DNA of 64,000 nt from Cunninghamia lanceolata (lineage: Eukaryota; Streptophyta; Pinopsida; Cupressales; Cupressaceae): positions 682,001-746,000 of the forward strand of contig BSBN01000037.1 in NCBI GenBank assembly GCA_027924645.1, read 5' to 3'. Below the pieces are notes generated by a model. That model was not told the origin of the DNA, searched no databases, and saw nothing but the letters and a program-made list of their open reading frames with translations. Made by a program: the position numbers and the translations under genes. The number at the start of each line of letters is the position of its first letter. Within the stretch, counting starts at the first letter, position 1. This document shows positions 43,283 through 55,172 of this stretch, piece after piece.

Positions 43283-44440
43283 TGGGTTATTGACAGTAGT
43301 TTCTCAAATCATATGATCGGTGATAAAAACAAGTTAAATTTGAGAAATATGATGGAGGACTAGTTATATTTGGTGATGATTATACTACTGAGATACGTGA
43401 AAGAGGCTTAATCAATCTTTATGGAAAACATAACACTGATGATGTTCTTTATGTTAAAGGTTTAAAGAAAAATCTCTTGAGTGTAGGACAATTATGTAGC
43501 AAAGGATACAATCTTATGTTTCAGAATGATGGCTTTGAGATCAAAAAGGAGTCCAAAACTATGATAGTTGTTGGAAAAGGACAAATGGAAATATTTATCA
43601 TCTCAAAGAAGGTGATGGTTATTGCTTTATGACACAAATCAATGAAAGTTGGCTATGGCATAGAAGGATGTGTCACATTAATTTTGATAGTTTATTGAAG
43701 ATAAGGTCAGTTCAAGCTGCGAGAGACCTTTCAAAGATTATCAAACCTACTAATACTGTCTACAAGGAATGTCAAGTTGGAGAGCAAGTGAGAAGAAGTT
43801 TTGAAGTCAAAGAATAATCTTCTACCAGACTGTTGGAATTGGTGCATACAGATCTTTGTGGTCCTACCAGAGTAAGGAGTTTTCAAGGTGACGGGTATTT
43901 CATGTTATTTATTGATGATTGCTCTAGAATGAATTGGGTCACCTTTCTTAAAGAAAAATTAGAAGCCCTATATAAGTTCAAGTCATTTAAATCTATGGTT
44001 GAGAATGAAATGGACATGAAGATCAAATGTTTGAGGTCTAATAGAGGTGGAGAACTTACTTCTAACAATTTTAACATGTTTTGTGAGAATCATGGGATAA
44101 AGAGGCACTTATATGCCCCTAGGACTCCTCAGCAGAATGGAGTGGTTGAAAAGAACATAACTATTCAAGAAGTTGCAATGACAATGATAAAAGAAGCAAA
44201 CCTACCAGAAGTCTACTAGATAGAAGCAATTCATACTATTGTCTACATACATAATAGAGTACAAGTAAAAGAAAATGACACAAAGACTCTGTATGAGCTA
44301 TGGTATGGAAGGATTACTATTAATATTTCAAAGTTTTTGGAAGAAAATGTTATATCAGAAGAGATAAAGAACTAGGGAAGTTTGATGCAAGGTATGATGA
44401 AGGTATTTTCCTTGGGTATACTACTAAGAGCAAAGCTTAC
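43283..44440 (+). pseudogene. pol: Element B protease and integrase remnant
   Basis: Right after the gag stop the frame reads WVIDSSFSNHMIGDK, the copia protease start, with DSG changed to DSS. Further on are the GAG-pre-integrase histidines and Cys (ESWLWHRRMCHINFDSLL at 43,641-43,694; the later CKxC reads YKEC). The integrase core follows: first Asp in VHTDLCGPTR (43,843-43,872), second acid read as Asn in LRSNRGGELTS (44,032-44,064), and Glu in PQQNGVVEKN (44,128-44,157). Two of three enzyme sites are therefore mutated. A third phase continues YNKRLRKIIESANVKVDED near 44,445-44,505, part of the linker to RT. Confidence 0.8.
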
Positions 44441-45003
44441 CAGTGCTATAACAAAAGACTAAGAAAGATTATTGAGAGTGCGAATGTCAAGGTTGATGAA
44501 GACATACAAAAGATTTCAGAAGTTAATGGATATGTATTAGACTCAGATGAGTCCTCTTGCATAGAAGAAGAAAATGTTGTTGAAAAGGAATTACAGACTG
44601 GAGAAGAAGAAGAAACTAGAAAAAAAAAGTGCAGGTTGAAGAACAAGAAGCTCCAGAAAGAATACCTGAAACTCACAAGTATGTGTAGAGGGCTCACATT
44701 GAAGACCACATCATTGGTGATAAGAGCAAAGGTTTATTAACAAGAAGCAAAGCTATTGAAGAACAGGTAAATATATGTTTACTCTCTAAATTTGAACCTA
44801 AAACAATGATGCATTCAAGGACAAAGCATATTTCAATCAGGTATCACTTTCTGAGAGAGAGGGTTGCAGAGAATGAGGTAAAGCTTGAGTATGGGTCTAC
44901 AAAGGATCAGGTTGCTGACATTTTCACTAAGGCTCTTCATAAGGACACATTTAAGTATCTCTGGGAGAAGTTAGGGGTTATTACCCCTCCTTCTTTGAAC
45001 TAA
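44441..45003 (+). pseudogene. Element B RT-start/RNase H-end fusion remnant
   Basis: An acidic linker (SCIEEENVVEKELQTGEEEE) and the usual start of copia RT (IGDKSKGLLTRSKAIEEQV then CLLSKFEPKT, about 44,715-44,805) lead directly into the end of RNase H: HSRTKHISIRYHFLRERV, then KDQVADIFTKALHKDTFKYL, ending at TAA 45,001-45,003. The catalytic RT (YVDD) and most of RNase H are gone, so the deletion breakpoint lies near 44,800-44,806. Confidence 0.8.
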
Positions 45004-45149
45004 ATGCATAAGGAGATGCATCAGTCTAGTGGATTTCAAGATTCATTCTTTTCTGGACTGATGTGGGAAGCTACCTCTCAAGGGGAGCAGGTAGTGGTCA
45101 TGCTGATTGTTGCAATTAGGGAGAGTAAGAGTTGATACAATTTGATGTA

Positions 45150-45452
45150 TACTCCTAAGGGGGAGTATTCAGAACAGGAGTGAGTAGTGCAAGTATGTAC
45201 AATATCTTAAAAAGAGGGAGAGAGTTAGAAAAAGATGTGTCACCCTTTGCCATTGATGTCAAAGGGGGAGAGAGTTCATGTGAAAAACAAAGGGGGAGAG
45301 AGAGCAATGTGAAAAATAAAAAAGTCAGTAATCAGATAGAGTAAGATGTGTAAAAGAAAGGGGGAGTGTAAGAAAGTAAAGAAGATTGATGCAGAGTTGT
45401 GTCTTGATGGTTTTTCACATCATGTGTTGCCATCAATGACAAAAAGGGAGAT
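45150..45452 (+). promoter_or_regulatory. Multiple polypurine tracts of element B
   Basis: AAGGGGGAG-type tracts occur near 45,157, 45,252, 45,290 and 45,358. The last, GACAAAAAGGGAGAT (45,438-45,452), directly precedes the 3' LTR. A CATCAATGACAAAAAGGG-type string before the LTR and several upstream copies are characteristic of Sireviruses. Confidence 0.8.
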
Positions 45453-47009
45453 TGTTGCAAGTATGTGCTAATCAGTGTTGTCATTGATGTCAACAAGCTT
45501 GTGTTGTCATTGGTGTCAACTATGTCTTTTAATGAGGTTGTTGTCATTTGATTCAGTTGCTTTTCTCAATGTGGCTTAGTTGCTTTGTAGAGATGTTTAA
45601 GATGTTGAGGATATGCTTCTTTTATTAGGTTTCTAAGTGCTTTTGAGAAAATTTGTTGAACATTGGAAATAATGTGTTGAAGAAGTCTTCTGGCTTACAA
45701 AGTGTTGTTCAAGTTTTGGCTTTGCAATTATTTTGTGTTGGAGATCTGAGTATGTGATTTGGATATGTTGTTTAGAAGTGTTTGAAGATGCTATATATAG
45801 AATTTGGTGCTTCGGATTGTTGTGCAGTAAAAGTTGTGTTCACCAGTTTGAGAACAATGTTTGACAGTGTTTGCAGTGTGTGAAAGTATTTTACTCCGCA
45901 TTTCTCCGCAGAATGGTTTCAGGTGTTGCAGTTCTAGATGTGTGCTTACAAAGTCTATATCTTCCTTCAACTCAAGTGGTTCATGGTTTGGTGCTCCGCA
46001 AGTACATTTTTTAAGTTATAGATGATGATATAGCATGATATAGCTGGTTAACTACTTTGATGTGAAGTTTCTTTAGGTGAAAGATGTTGCAAAGGAATTT
46101 GTTGGTTTTCAGGTGCTTGTGGATAGGATCTTGGTGCATGGTCTGCATGTCATCCTTTGGTCTTGAGGAAGCATGCATTGAAAAGTTCATAGTGTTAACA
46201 CAAGTTTGGCCGACTTGGTTGTTTACACTAATTGCGGTTGTGCTTCGTTGATTGTGAAAGCACGATGAAGCATGTAAGAGTGGATTTAGGTCCATGCTAA
46301 GGTGTGATGTGGTCTACATTTATTCCCTTCCTCCATAAGAATGTTTAGGTCCAGACCTAATTTGAATTGTATGGGTTAAGTTGTATTGCCGACCTTGGAG
46401 AATGTTTTCATGATTGATGATGGTATAAATAAGTGTCAAGGAGTTGTGGATGTATGTACATGTGAAGGACATGATGTTTTGTGATGCAAATTTGATCAAG
46501 GCAGTTAGAGATTTCATGTGTTAGGCTACTAGATGTAGTGAGCAGAAGGTGTCTACTATTTTCAATGTTTCTGTGAAGATGTTGTTTGTGTTGTAATGGA
46601 TATTGAGCTTCATTGGAACTGAACTCCATGCATAGGTTAGATGCAATTATATTAGTTCAAAACCTGGCAGCGAGCCACTCTTCTCTTCTTTCTTTCTTTC
46701 TCAATGGGTAGTGAGTTCACTTGCAGTGAGCATTCTCTATTTTGGGCAGTGACCCTTTGTAATTCGGTATTGCTACTACATTATATTGTGAGCTAATCCT
46801 CACCATGGTTTTTCCCTTTTAGGGTTTTCCACATAAAATCTGATGTTCTCTTGTGTGTGGTGTTGTTATGATTCAATTTTAGTTATTTACTTTTCATGCT
46901 TAATCATCATAACATGTTTAAAGGTTGATGTGATTTGAATTTTTGTGATGGTTTGAAGTTTTGATACAATTAATTCACCCACCCTCTTAGTTGTCTTGTG
47001 TATTCAACA
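45453..47009 (+). repeat. Element B 3' LTR
   Basis: 1,557 bp, TGTTGCAAGTATGTGC to GTATTCAACA. It matches the 5' LTR throughout with small indels. A short run near 46,130 lacks bases present near 41,825 in the 5' copy. Confidence 0.88.
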
Positions 47010-47256
47010 TGTTCATATCAAAATAGCACTGCTAATTCTTATTTTATTCATTTCATATCTATACAATCATCAAAATTTGTGTTATCTTCACAATTTTTTG
47101 TGTTCACTTGGAAGGTAGAACATTTTTCTAAATCACCTTCAACTGGGCAAGAGTTGAGTCCCAGTTTTTCTTTGTAGAAGACAAACTGTGTGATTGACTT
47201 TCAAACTGAATGTATAACTCTTCCGTTTCTACCACAGTGGTTGGCACATTTACTTT

Positions 47257-48680
47257 CTAAGCCACATTCTCTTCTTCAGTTAGGATACTAGTCAAGACTG
47301 CTAACCTCATACTCACCACTTCCCTTAATTGACTTGTTTCTCCTTTGATTTTCTCTCTTTGATCCATGAACTGCTTCAACTGAGTATAAAGATTTTCAAT
47401 TTGGACCCTAATAGTTCCATCTTTATCCTTTAGAGGATCATATACTTTGGCCACTTGAGTTAACTATGACTCAATAGAGTCAGCTTGATCCTTTATGCTT
47501 TTTGTAGTTGCTAGCCAATTTAAACAAATTGATACAAAATCTTGGCATCCTCAATACATTTCTGAATATTTTTCACATTTTCTTGCAAACTATTATGCCT
47601 TTGCACATCTTGTAGATGCATTAGTCAACCTCTTATTATTTACCTACTCTGTTATCTTCTTCTCAGCTTGCTTCTCTAGATAAGATGAATGAGCCTTGAA
47701 AGCCTCCAACATGAGTTTCATCTGCTGAGTAGGAGGCAAGGTGGGATCTCTCTTTGCCTCAGGCAATTCCTCCTGTATTAACTTGATTGCTTCTTCTAAT
47801 AGCTCATCTCCATCAATTTGTTGTTGCAAAATTTCTTGTCTGGCTGAGGACTGAAGTATATCTCCCAGTTGTAATTTGTGAAGTGGAGATATATTGGACA
47901 AGTTAACTTGTCCATCTAATATTGGCGATTGTAACAGTTGTTGAGTAACCACTGGTTGGATTTGCATTTGCTGAGCTAGGAACTCCTTAATAGAGTCAAC
48001 CAGAGAGGAGGAGGAAGATGTATCTTGTTCCTTTTCTGAGTTCTCCCTTGTATCAACATTTGTCTGCCCCTCTTGCTATTCAAGATTATCCTACTGTTCT
48101 ATATTCACCGGAGGGTGATCATCATGCACAACATTATGATCCGGAAAAAACATTTTCTTCTTCATGTGCATCTTGTTCTTGATCATGTGTTGCTTGCTCT
48201 CCTTTCTCCTCTTGAGAAACTTGATGTTTAGTGTTGTGTGGAGGAGATGCAACCATATGAGGTGGTGAGGTAGTATTATGTGGTGGAGAAACTTGTGGCT
48301 GCTCCACATTCTTGGTTCCTGTTACCTCATCCAAGATTTTCTTTGTCACATCCCCAGTTTGCTTCTGAATTTTCTCTGTCACCTTCCTTCATGCTCATAA
48401 GAGTGTCCACTCTTTGCTTTGTCCTTAATTCTTGAGCTTGCATTTGACAAAATTTGTCCTTTTCTTCTTGAGACATAAAGGACCTAGCATTTTCAAGATC
48501 TTGTTGCCTCAACTCATTATTCATTTTAATGGATTCTTCTCTTTTCTGCCTTAGAGCCTGAGCTAGGCTTTCTGATACCTTTTCAATGACATCAATCATG
48601 GGCAAGTTGTATTTAATCCTATACATAACTACATCTTTTTCAATGGTCTTTTGATCCTCACGAGAAACATCAAGATACAA
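47257..48680 (-). pseudogene. Element D non-pol ORF block, coiled-coil half
   Basis: Minus-strand frames in sequence: 48,680-48,327 (in phase with the upstream 49,445-48,738 frame; stops between are one TAG and one TGA), 48,382-48,134 (shifted), 47,967-47,644 and 47,454-47,257 (in phase with each other). They encode a long helical, Gln/Glu/Lys-rich protein. Segments include RQKREESIKMNNELRQQDLE, a Pro/His-rich spacer with repeated SPPH words, ELLEEAIKLIQEELPEAKRD, and a terminal coiled coil around YTQLKQFMDQREKIKGETSQ. No enzyme or zinc motif is visible. The block occupies the position of pol in element D. Not recognised; likely structural. Confidence 0.5.
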
Positions 48681-48737
48681 ATTAGTTGTATGTTTTAATC
48701 ACCCATGTTGTTCAATTCCATTGAAGATAGCTTCTAA

Positions 48738-49445
48738 CTAAAGAGGGCCTTTTGTACGAGTCACCTGAGGATTTTTCTTAGATTTCTTCCCTTTTCCTTT
48801 TAGTTTAGAAGTTTCCTTTTCTCCTTCTCCTTCCTCTTCAATCTCTTCTATCTTAACCTTCTTCCTTTTGTCTTGTGTTTTGGGTCTTGCATGCTTCTTT
48901 TCTCCAGTCTTCTTTTGTGCTAGTATTTCAGAAGCTGCCCTTCTTCCAATGGACATGGTTTGTGCTAACTCGAAGGGATGTGGTGCATTTATAGTAGCAG
49001 AAGTAGCTCTGCTAGTCCTTCTTAAACTTTGTGTAGCTGGTGGAATAGTAGAGGCATGATGTGTCTCCTCTACAGGGGCTTCTGAAGTAGTTTCAGATGG
49101 AATGCCCCACTTCTTATGTAGATCACCCCTATTATTCTCAAGTTGTTCCTCTGCATTATTCTTATACATCTTGTTCATAATCTCATCATAGGTTCCAAAC
49201 CTCTCAGCAATGGTGTCTTTGGGTTTGTTGAGCAACATGTCAGCATAGACCTTTATTTCTTCTTGGGAGACTTCGTATGGCAGTTTAGGGATCCATGCAG
49301 TTCTAGGCTCGATAGCCTCCATATAGGTATAGTCCTTATCAACTAAGAATGTGAACTTCTCCCTATATTTCTGTACAAAATTGTAAGGACCTCTTTCTCT
49401 GGAATGAATATTAGTTTGAAGGGTTTTGAAGAAACCCCAGTACAT
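48738..49445 (-). pseudogene. Element D non-pol ORF block, basic linker
   Basis: A 235-codon open frame. It begins with an ordered part (REKFTFLVDKDYTYMEAIEP, then PRTAWIPKLPYEVSQEEIKV and ERFGTYDEIMNKMY). It passes through a Ser/Thr/Ala-rich spacer into alternating Lys/Arg and Glu clusters (KKTGEKKHARPKTQDKRKKV, then EEEGEGEKE, then KLKGKGKKSKK), compatible with nuclear-localisation or RNA-binding segments. It ends at TAG. The architecture parallels the ORF downstream of the LINE RNase H at 22.4-23.1 kb. Confidence 0.5.
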
Positions 49446-49648
49446 TGTCTTATAGTGATTTAGATCACTAAACCCCCTTATGTGACTTTTAATTTGAGTA
49501 GCAACAGGGATATGTTATTGCTAGACGTTTCCACTAAAACTAGGTAGCTCATTTAGAAAATAGAATGCAAGACAGATAATTAGGGTGACATACCTAAAAA
49601 TGTATCCAGTTTCTTTTGTCCTTCTTTGGTTCTCCAGGAATTGTTCTC

Positions 49649-50304
49649 TCATGACCTCGTAGAGGTCAAAATTTTTACCTTCCTTGACCATCTAATATGT
49701 AGTGTGAATGGCAGTACTAGTGGTGGATCCCTCTCTGTTGGTAAGTAAACTTTATAACCAATTCCCATAGCAGCATAATGAACACTTAGATCAATTATGT
49801 CATTCACAGTTAGTGTTCTCTTGTCAAATTTTGCTCCGATCAGCTCAGTAATCTTCTCATTCTTAATTGAATTCATCATCGGTACAGATCTAGTGGAACA
49901 TAACCCAGCAACTACCCTCATTGCATCTTTAGTAATTTGATAGGGCTTGTCCAAATACATGAACTCATCATGAATTCTGCTCAATATGTATCTTACCCAT
50001 TCATGCTCATCATAGAAATCAAGGTAATCTTTCCAAATGTCCAAATGCTTTGCCCCCACATTTGCATATTCTGATTATAGGTAACATCATCATCTAGAAA
50101 TTGATTTCTGAGCTCCTCAAATTTTACATGATTAATTTCATCCAACTTTGAGTGAATGTAAATTCTAATATCTTTTGTATAAACAACATATGTCGATATA
50201 TTTGAAAATGCTCCTTTCCTATTGACCTCCATTTCCTTGAAGGGGCATTTTTTATATTTTGGTCTAGATTTCTCAATAACATCAACTAGTTGCGGAGTCG
50301 CCAT
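49649..50304 (-). pseudogene. Element D non-pol ORF block, N-terminal globular domain
   Basis: Two overlapping minus frames (50,304-49,993 and 50,059-49,649) joined by a shift. The start Met (MATPQLVDVIEKSRPKYKKC) is the first in the block and has about 540 bp of apparent leader upstream before element C. The segment reads as an ordered domain: YVVYTKDIRIYIHSKLDE, WKDYLDFYDEHEWVRYILSR, then LDKPYQITKDAMRVVAGL and KRTLTVNDIIDLSVHYAA. The KPYQITKDAMRVVAGL stretch resembles in layout the VTEELIV-TGLSLEG stretch at 22.1 kb. This type is common in uncharacterised gag-like proteins of plant retroelements. The family name remains open. Confidence 0.5.
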
Positions 50305-50848
50305 GACAAATTTCTATGAATTTAGCAACTAGGATTTTAAGAAGTAGCAATTCTGATAAATACCTTTTTGTTCAATCGCTAGGGTTTTACTTTAGCTCAA
50401 TTCTCCTCAAATTCTTCAAATGTTTTGAAAGACTTCTTCTCTGCTCAGCTCCAGATATAAATGCTTGATCATGAATGAGTTTTGATCGTCCAAACGAAGC
50501 ATAAGTATCTTGCAATTTTCCCTAACCTTTCATAATGAATGCACCTTTATTGGGTAGGTAAATTGCTGCTTGATTGCTCTGTGAACTCACAAAGACTCAA
50601 GAACCTTCTACAGTCCTCTGCATCATGTTATTTTGCTCTGGAAATTTGGGAAAAATAAACTATCTTGCCATATCAACATTTTCTTTAGCAATTTTCATTC
50701 CAACTCATCTGTATGATAAGCTTCCACTTGCAGAAGCCACAAATTTTTAGGGGGAAAGAATAGATATGCCTTGATTAGCTCCCCTTGAACCTATGCCTTG
50801 TCTTAATCAGCAACAAAATCTTCTGCACTAGGCAGAGACACAAATTCT
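50305..50848 (-). other. Untranslated leader-like stretch of element D
   Basis: This lies between the gag remnant (resuming at 58,733 after element C) and the ORF block. I see no long frame. Whether it is native to D or the edge of an older insertion that brought in the ORF block cannot be settled by eye. Confidence 0.4.
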
Positions 50849-52095
50849 TGATTAGGGTAAAATTGGATTTGTTGATCTTTTGTGGTTTAGATGTTAAAAC
50901 CCTCCTTTCACCCTAACATTGAAGGATCTAGGGTCGAGTGGCGAGAACTATCATATCCTAGGTCACTTGCAAATGAGGGGAAGCTTGGATTAGGGAATTA
51001 ATTATCAATTTTTCCTCTCTTATGTCCAATTAACCATTAAAACCCTAATTATGCAAATACGACAACAAATTAATGAATTACAGAAAAAGCTCTTGCAGAC
51101 AGGAGTAAAATACCAAATTACAGAGTACCTATTTTTTAGGGTTCCGAAGAGAAACAGTTGGGGACACTAGAGTGGGCGCCCAAGTCCAAGATACCTACTT
51201 TTTCGTGGAATCTGAACCTCCTTCAGACACTGATCAACCCTGTAGCTTCTATTTTCCAGAATCTAACTACAGAGGACACTGGAGTGAGCGCCCTAGTCCC
51301 AGAAGTGCTCCTTTATCCATCTTTCCTTCAGATCCTGAATCCCTGATGTCTTCCCAGCCTTCCTGCAACTCCACTTTTTTCAGATGCGACACCTATAACC
51401 TGCAATCACAAGACTTGGTTTGGGGGTTGTGGTGTTTAGAGGTTTGCCTTAGTCAAACCCCAGAGATCACTTAAGTCTTCGAACACCATTGTCAGATAGA
51501 GAGGGCATGCCCTTGTGAGGTAGAGGCCAAAAACCAAAGGAATCGATGATAAAAACACAATGATATGTCACCTTGTAGTGAAGCTTTCATGGAGGAAGAT
51601 GCTCTTCATGCCATGAAGGAATTGATGCTCAAATCTGCAAATATCAACACACAAAACACACAAGTCTGCTCTTGCAACACAATAGAAAGCCTTGAATCAC
51701 CTTGAGAACACAATAGCTTGCTAGTAATCATCTAGTTTACAAATGAATGCCTACACATGCGTATATATGCACCTACAAGCACTCTCGCCAAGATATTTGA
51801 AATTTAAACTTATCATGTCGGCAAAGGGACCTAATAATGGTCACTAACTGACATTCAGAAATTGGGGCTGCCCTAAAATAGGGCAGGACTAGGGCACGGG
51901 CACCCAAGTCCTCCCCCCTATTTTAGGCAGGGTACAACTCAAGGGGTCCACCTAGGTCCTATTTGTCATTGGACTTAGGTCTCTTTCCATCGGGATGCTA
52001 AAATATGAACTAAAATGTCCTAAATGCACTCTAAAGACCCAAGAGCTAAACCTTATGAGGGAAAAGCCCCCAAGGGGACATTTTCTGATGTTACA
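50849..52095 (-). repeat. Element C 3' LTR
   Basis: 1,247 bp; plus-strand start TGATTAGGGTAAAATTGGAT, end TTTTCTGATGTTACA. Near-identical to 57,482-58,727. Confidence 0.88.
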
Positions 52096-54169
52096 TTTAG
52101 CCCCCACTTTAATGTATGTATGAACATGAGGCCCATACATGCATTAAAGTAAGGTCACAAACACAGCAAACACACCAAGCATGGAGAAGACACGCCAATC
52201 ACATAGAAGACAGTAACAGGCACGCAAAACACAAAGAAGACAGTTAGAGTCATGCAAAACACAGAGCAAACAGTTAATGCATAGAAGACACATTAATGTA
52301 TGGAAGACATAAATGATATCTTTTCTTTTCTTTTTCTCATATGTATGAAATGCAAATGCAAATACTAGAAAGTAAACAAACCTCCCATAATACACGATGC
52401 ACCACTTAAGGGCGTAGGTCTCTGTATATGGGGCAACACACACACAAGACACACAAAACCTCCCAAAATGCATGAAGCACTCCCCAAGATTGTTGGTCAC
52501 TGCATATAGGGCAACAAACACACCATACAAAACAAGCATGCCAAAACACACACACTTGAAGACACGGAGAAAACACTGCAGACAAGTGATGGCGTGTTCC
52601 TTATTTTTAGGCTCATCACCATCTCAGGCACATTACAGGTACACACTGATGATTGGGCTTCGCCACAACAATTGCCAAAAACAAGCTTAAGGGTTGAGTT
52701 AGTCACAGAACCACTCCCCGCCTCCGCAGAGGACTTTTGAAAATGACAAGATGATGTAATCTACTCTGAGAAATACACCATCCCTACCTCCGCAGAGGGC
52801 TTAAGAAAAAGGATATGCTCAATATCCCGCCTCTGTATAGGGCTTACTTACTTGATTGATTGATTGATTGCAAACAAACTCAAGAAGCATGATGCACTAC
52901 TCAAGAGCGCAGGTCACTGCATCTGAGGTCAAACACATTGCTAACATCTATAACAGACAACTTACCTTATATGCCCCCACCTTAAGGTGGTTGATATCAG
53001 TTATCAATATCAAGCACGTTAAGGTAGGAAGAAAACACACAAGGGAACACTGACTTTCGCAAAGCCCATGCCCCCCAGAGGTGACATGTACTTTACGATC
53101 GCCAAATGTTCCCACAAACACATCCCTGCAAGAAACATGTTAGTGTCTACAACATCATGATAAACAACAACATCAATGCATATGATTAACCACATAAAGA
53201 GCCAAGGTTATACAATGAATTTGGAGTTCAAGGATAACCAGGGGCTATATCACGAAGTTCTCCGAATCGAGTACCGCCAAGGCTAGATTTAAAGGCAAAC
53301 AAAGGTGCATAGAGTAGTAGTATTGTTAAGGTTTGTAAATGCAATAGAAACATCATCAAATTCACTATGCGGAAAGCATGAGTGCTTCCACTAGCCAAGC
53401 ATCAGATAAGATATACAACCCCATCTTTATATTAGGAAACATAGTCCATTTTTTTTATTGCTCTTGAAAGGGACACTAGGTCTACATCAGTATAAATGTT
53501 TGTCGTCATCCGCCCGCTAAATGGAATGTCCGTAAGACACGTGTCTTAGGGACATTCATGTAGGAGGGTGCCCCCAAGTCACCAACCACGATGCTATGTT
53601 CGTAAGACACAACACACAACCATGAAATCAGAGAGACAATATAGAAGAATGATGATACAAATAGAAGAAGGTCACAACAGAGGCAGTCTCTTGGTATCTT
53701 GAACCTTATGGGAGAATCTGAGGTCATCCCAGGAGGCCTAAACAACACATAACACATCACGGGGGAAGCACATCATGAGAGAGATAAAGGGTTGGAGATA
53801 CTTACCTGTAGGGTCTTCATATTATATGTTGGAGCTCGCAAACCTCTTGGAGAGGTATTCGATCATATTTGTTATAAAATTTGAGTGGTTCTTATGAAAG
53901 TCTTGTTTGTTATCATATGATCCTTGTATAAATAAGGCTTTTTGTTGCTTATGAGGGGGAGAACCACCATTTGTTGATTGTCATCTTGCTCTTTTCTGAT
54001 TTTTAGTGAGTTTTCGTTGGTGAATCTTTCTAGAACAGTAGTAGGATTCATCTTGCACCATCTTCCTCATCTGTATCAATTGTTGTTCTTTCTTTTCAAA
54101 GGTATTTTGATTATCTCTTGATCCATATAAGGATAATGGAGGAGGAACCTTAGTGTAAATTCCATTTCT
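52096..54169. other. Element C pol-less interior with short repeats
   Basis: No pol motif is seen on either strand. Two families of short diverged repeats are present. One is a ~45-bp CATGAAGCACTCC/CACGATGCACCAC unit followed by AGGTCACTGCAT or AGGTCTCTGTAT (near 52,395, 52,470 and 52,888). The other is a CCTCCGCAGAGGGCTT-like unit (near 52,720, 52,785 and 52,830). A TGATTGATTGATTGATTG run lies at 52,854-52,871. Confidence 0.55.
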
Positions 54170-54730
54170 TCATGGACGAGGTGGGTTATCCACTTGTTTC
54201 TTATTCACTTCAATCATTCCTACGATACTATCATAGTCCAAGTAATCATTCTCGTCTACTTCCACTAGATCTTGTTCCACCATATTATTTTTGGTATGCT
54301 TAGGAAAAGGATTAGTGAAGATTTGTAAATTTTGATTTGGCGGAGCAACCAACTTACTTCCATTATCATTCACACCTGATACCTGGATGACATTTGAATC
54401 AATAAGGTCTTGTATCTCGTGTTTAAGATGCATACATTGTTCAGTGTCATGTCCTTGTGTTTGATGATAATGACAAAAAGAATTAGCATCAAAGTAAGGT
54501 CCTTGTTTATTAGGATCAACAGTGTTGATCGGGGGAAGCTTTAGAATGTTATTACTCATAGCTTGATTCATGATAGAATGATAGGACTCAGATATCAGAG
54601 TAAAATTCCTTGGTTGATACGATTGTTTCTTTGGATTGTTTATAGTAGACACATTTGCATTTGGTCCATTGATCTTGATGAAACCCCTGTTATTGTTCCT
54701 TTTAAAGTTGTTTTGTGATGATCCACCCAT
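54170..54730 (-). pseudogene. gag: Element C gag C-terminal part with HCC-type knuckle
   Basis: The frame holds a basic, Asn-rich stretch (MGGSSQNNFKRNNNRGF), then a zinc-binding-like motif FCHYHQTQGHDTEQCMHLKH. Its CHYH-x4-GHxTEQC layout is typical of some plant gypsy gags. Further on are HEIQDLIDSNVIQVSG and an acidic end (EVDENDYLDYDS). It follows the capsid fragment with a one-codon gap and a frame change. Confidence 0.7.
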
Positions 54731-54733
54731 GGA

Positions 54734-55090
54734 TTATCCAACTTGAGCCAATGAGTTTTGGTTTTCATACTGACTAGATGAAAGTTGATAATCACGAAGG
54801 GCAGTGCATAAATGTTGAAAGGAGTTGTACATCATCAAAAGAATCTTATCATGAATATTAGGTTGTAGATTGGTAATGAATATCTTCTGAACATCTTCAT
54901 CTTTCATCTGATACTGAATTTGCGCATACAGTCCTTGATATTGACCAATGAATTCTATCAATTTTTCTTTAGGACCTTGTTTGCATTGAACCAAGTCAAT
55001 AAGAGTGACTTGGGGTCTGATATTTGCTTGAAAATGTTGTAAAAATTGATCAATCAACAGTGAAAAGGAGTGTATTGAATTTGGAGGCAA
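54734..55090 (-). pseudogene. gag: Element C gag capsid domain
   Basis: A 118-codon stretch with retrotransposon capsid features: FSLLIDQFLQHFQANIRPQV, DLVQCKQGPKEKLIEFIGQY, DVQKIFITNLQPNIHDKILL and LCTALRDYQLSSSQYENQ. The pattern QxxxEKLxEFIxQY then KIFITNLxP corresponds to the central Retrotrans_gag helices. It ends in TAA just before the knuckle-bearing fragment. Its upstream part is in another frame, and the start of the domain near 55,100-55,170 is degraded. Confidence 0.75.
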
Positions 55091-55172
55091 CGATCAAAAC
55101 CATTCTAAAGCAGTATCTTTGAGAGATCGTGGGAAAAGTTTTGCTAACAAATCCTCTTCAAAATAAAAATCA

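Larger units (their letters stand above)
41149..47009 (+). mobile_element. Sirevirus-like copia element B with RT deletion
   Basis: 5,861 bp with LTRs 41,149-42,708 and 45,453-47,009, PBS at 42,711, several GGGGGAG tracts before the 3' LTR, and near-perfect TSD TGTTA/TGTTC (41,144-41,148; 47,010-47,014). Internal coding keeps a shortened gag, a mutated protease, integrase and the end of RNase H in copia order, but RT is deleted. It is inserted into element D in the opposite orientation. LTRs are similar but carry many small differences, so it is not recent. Confidence 0.88.

Noticed and set aside
52144..52551. Minus-strand Cys/Leu-rich frame of 135 codons resembling a membrane protein
   Set aside because: It lies in the short-repeat region of element C. 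The composition follows from repeated CACAAACACA-type words, and no conserved motif or start context supports it.
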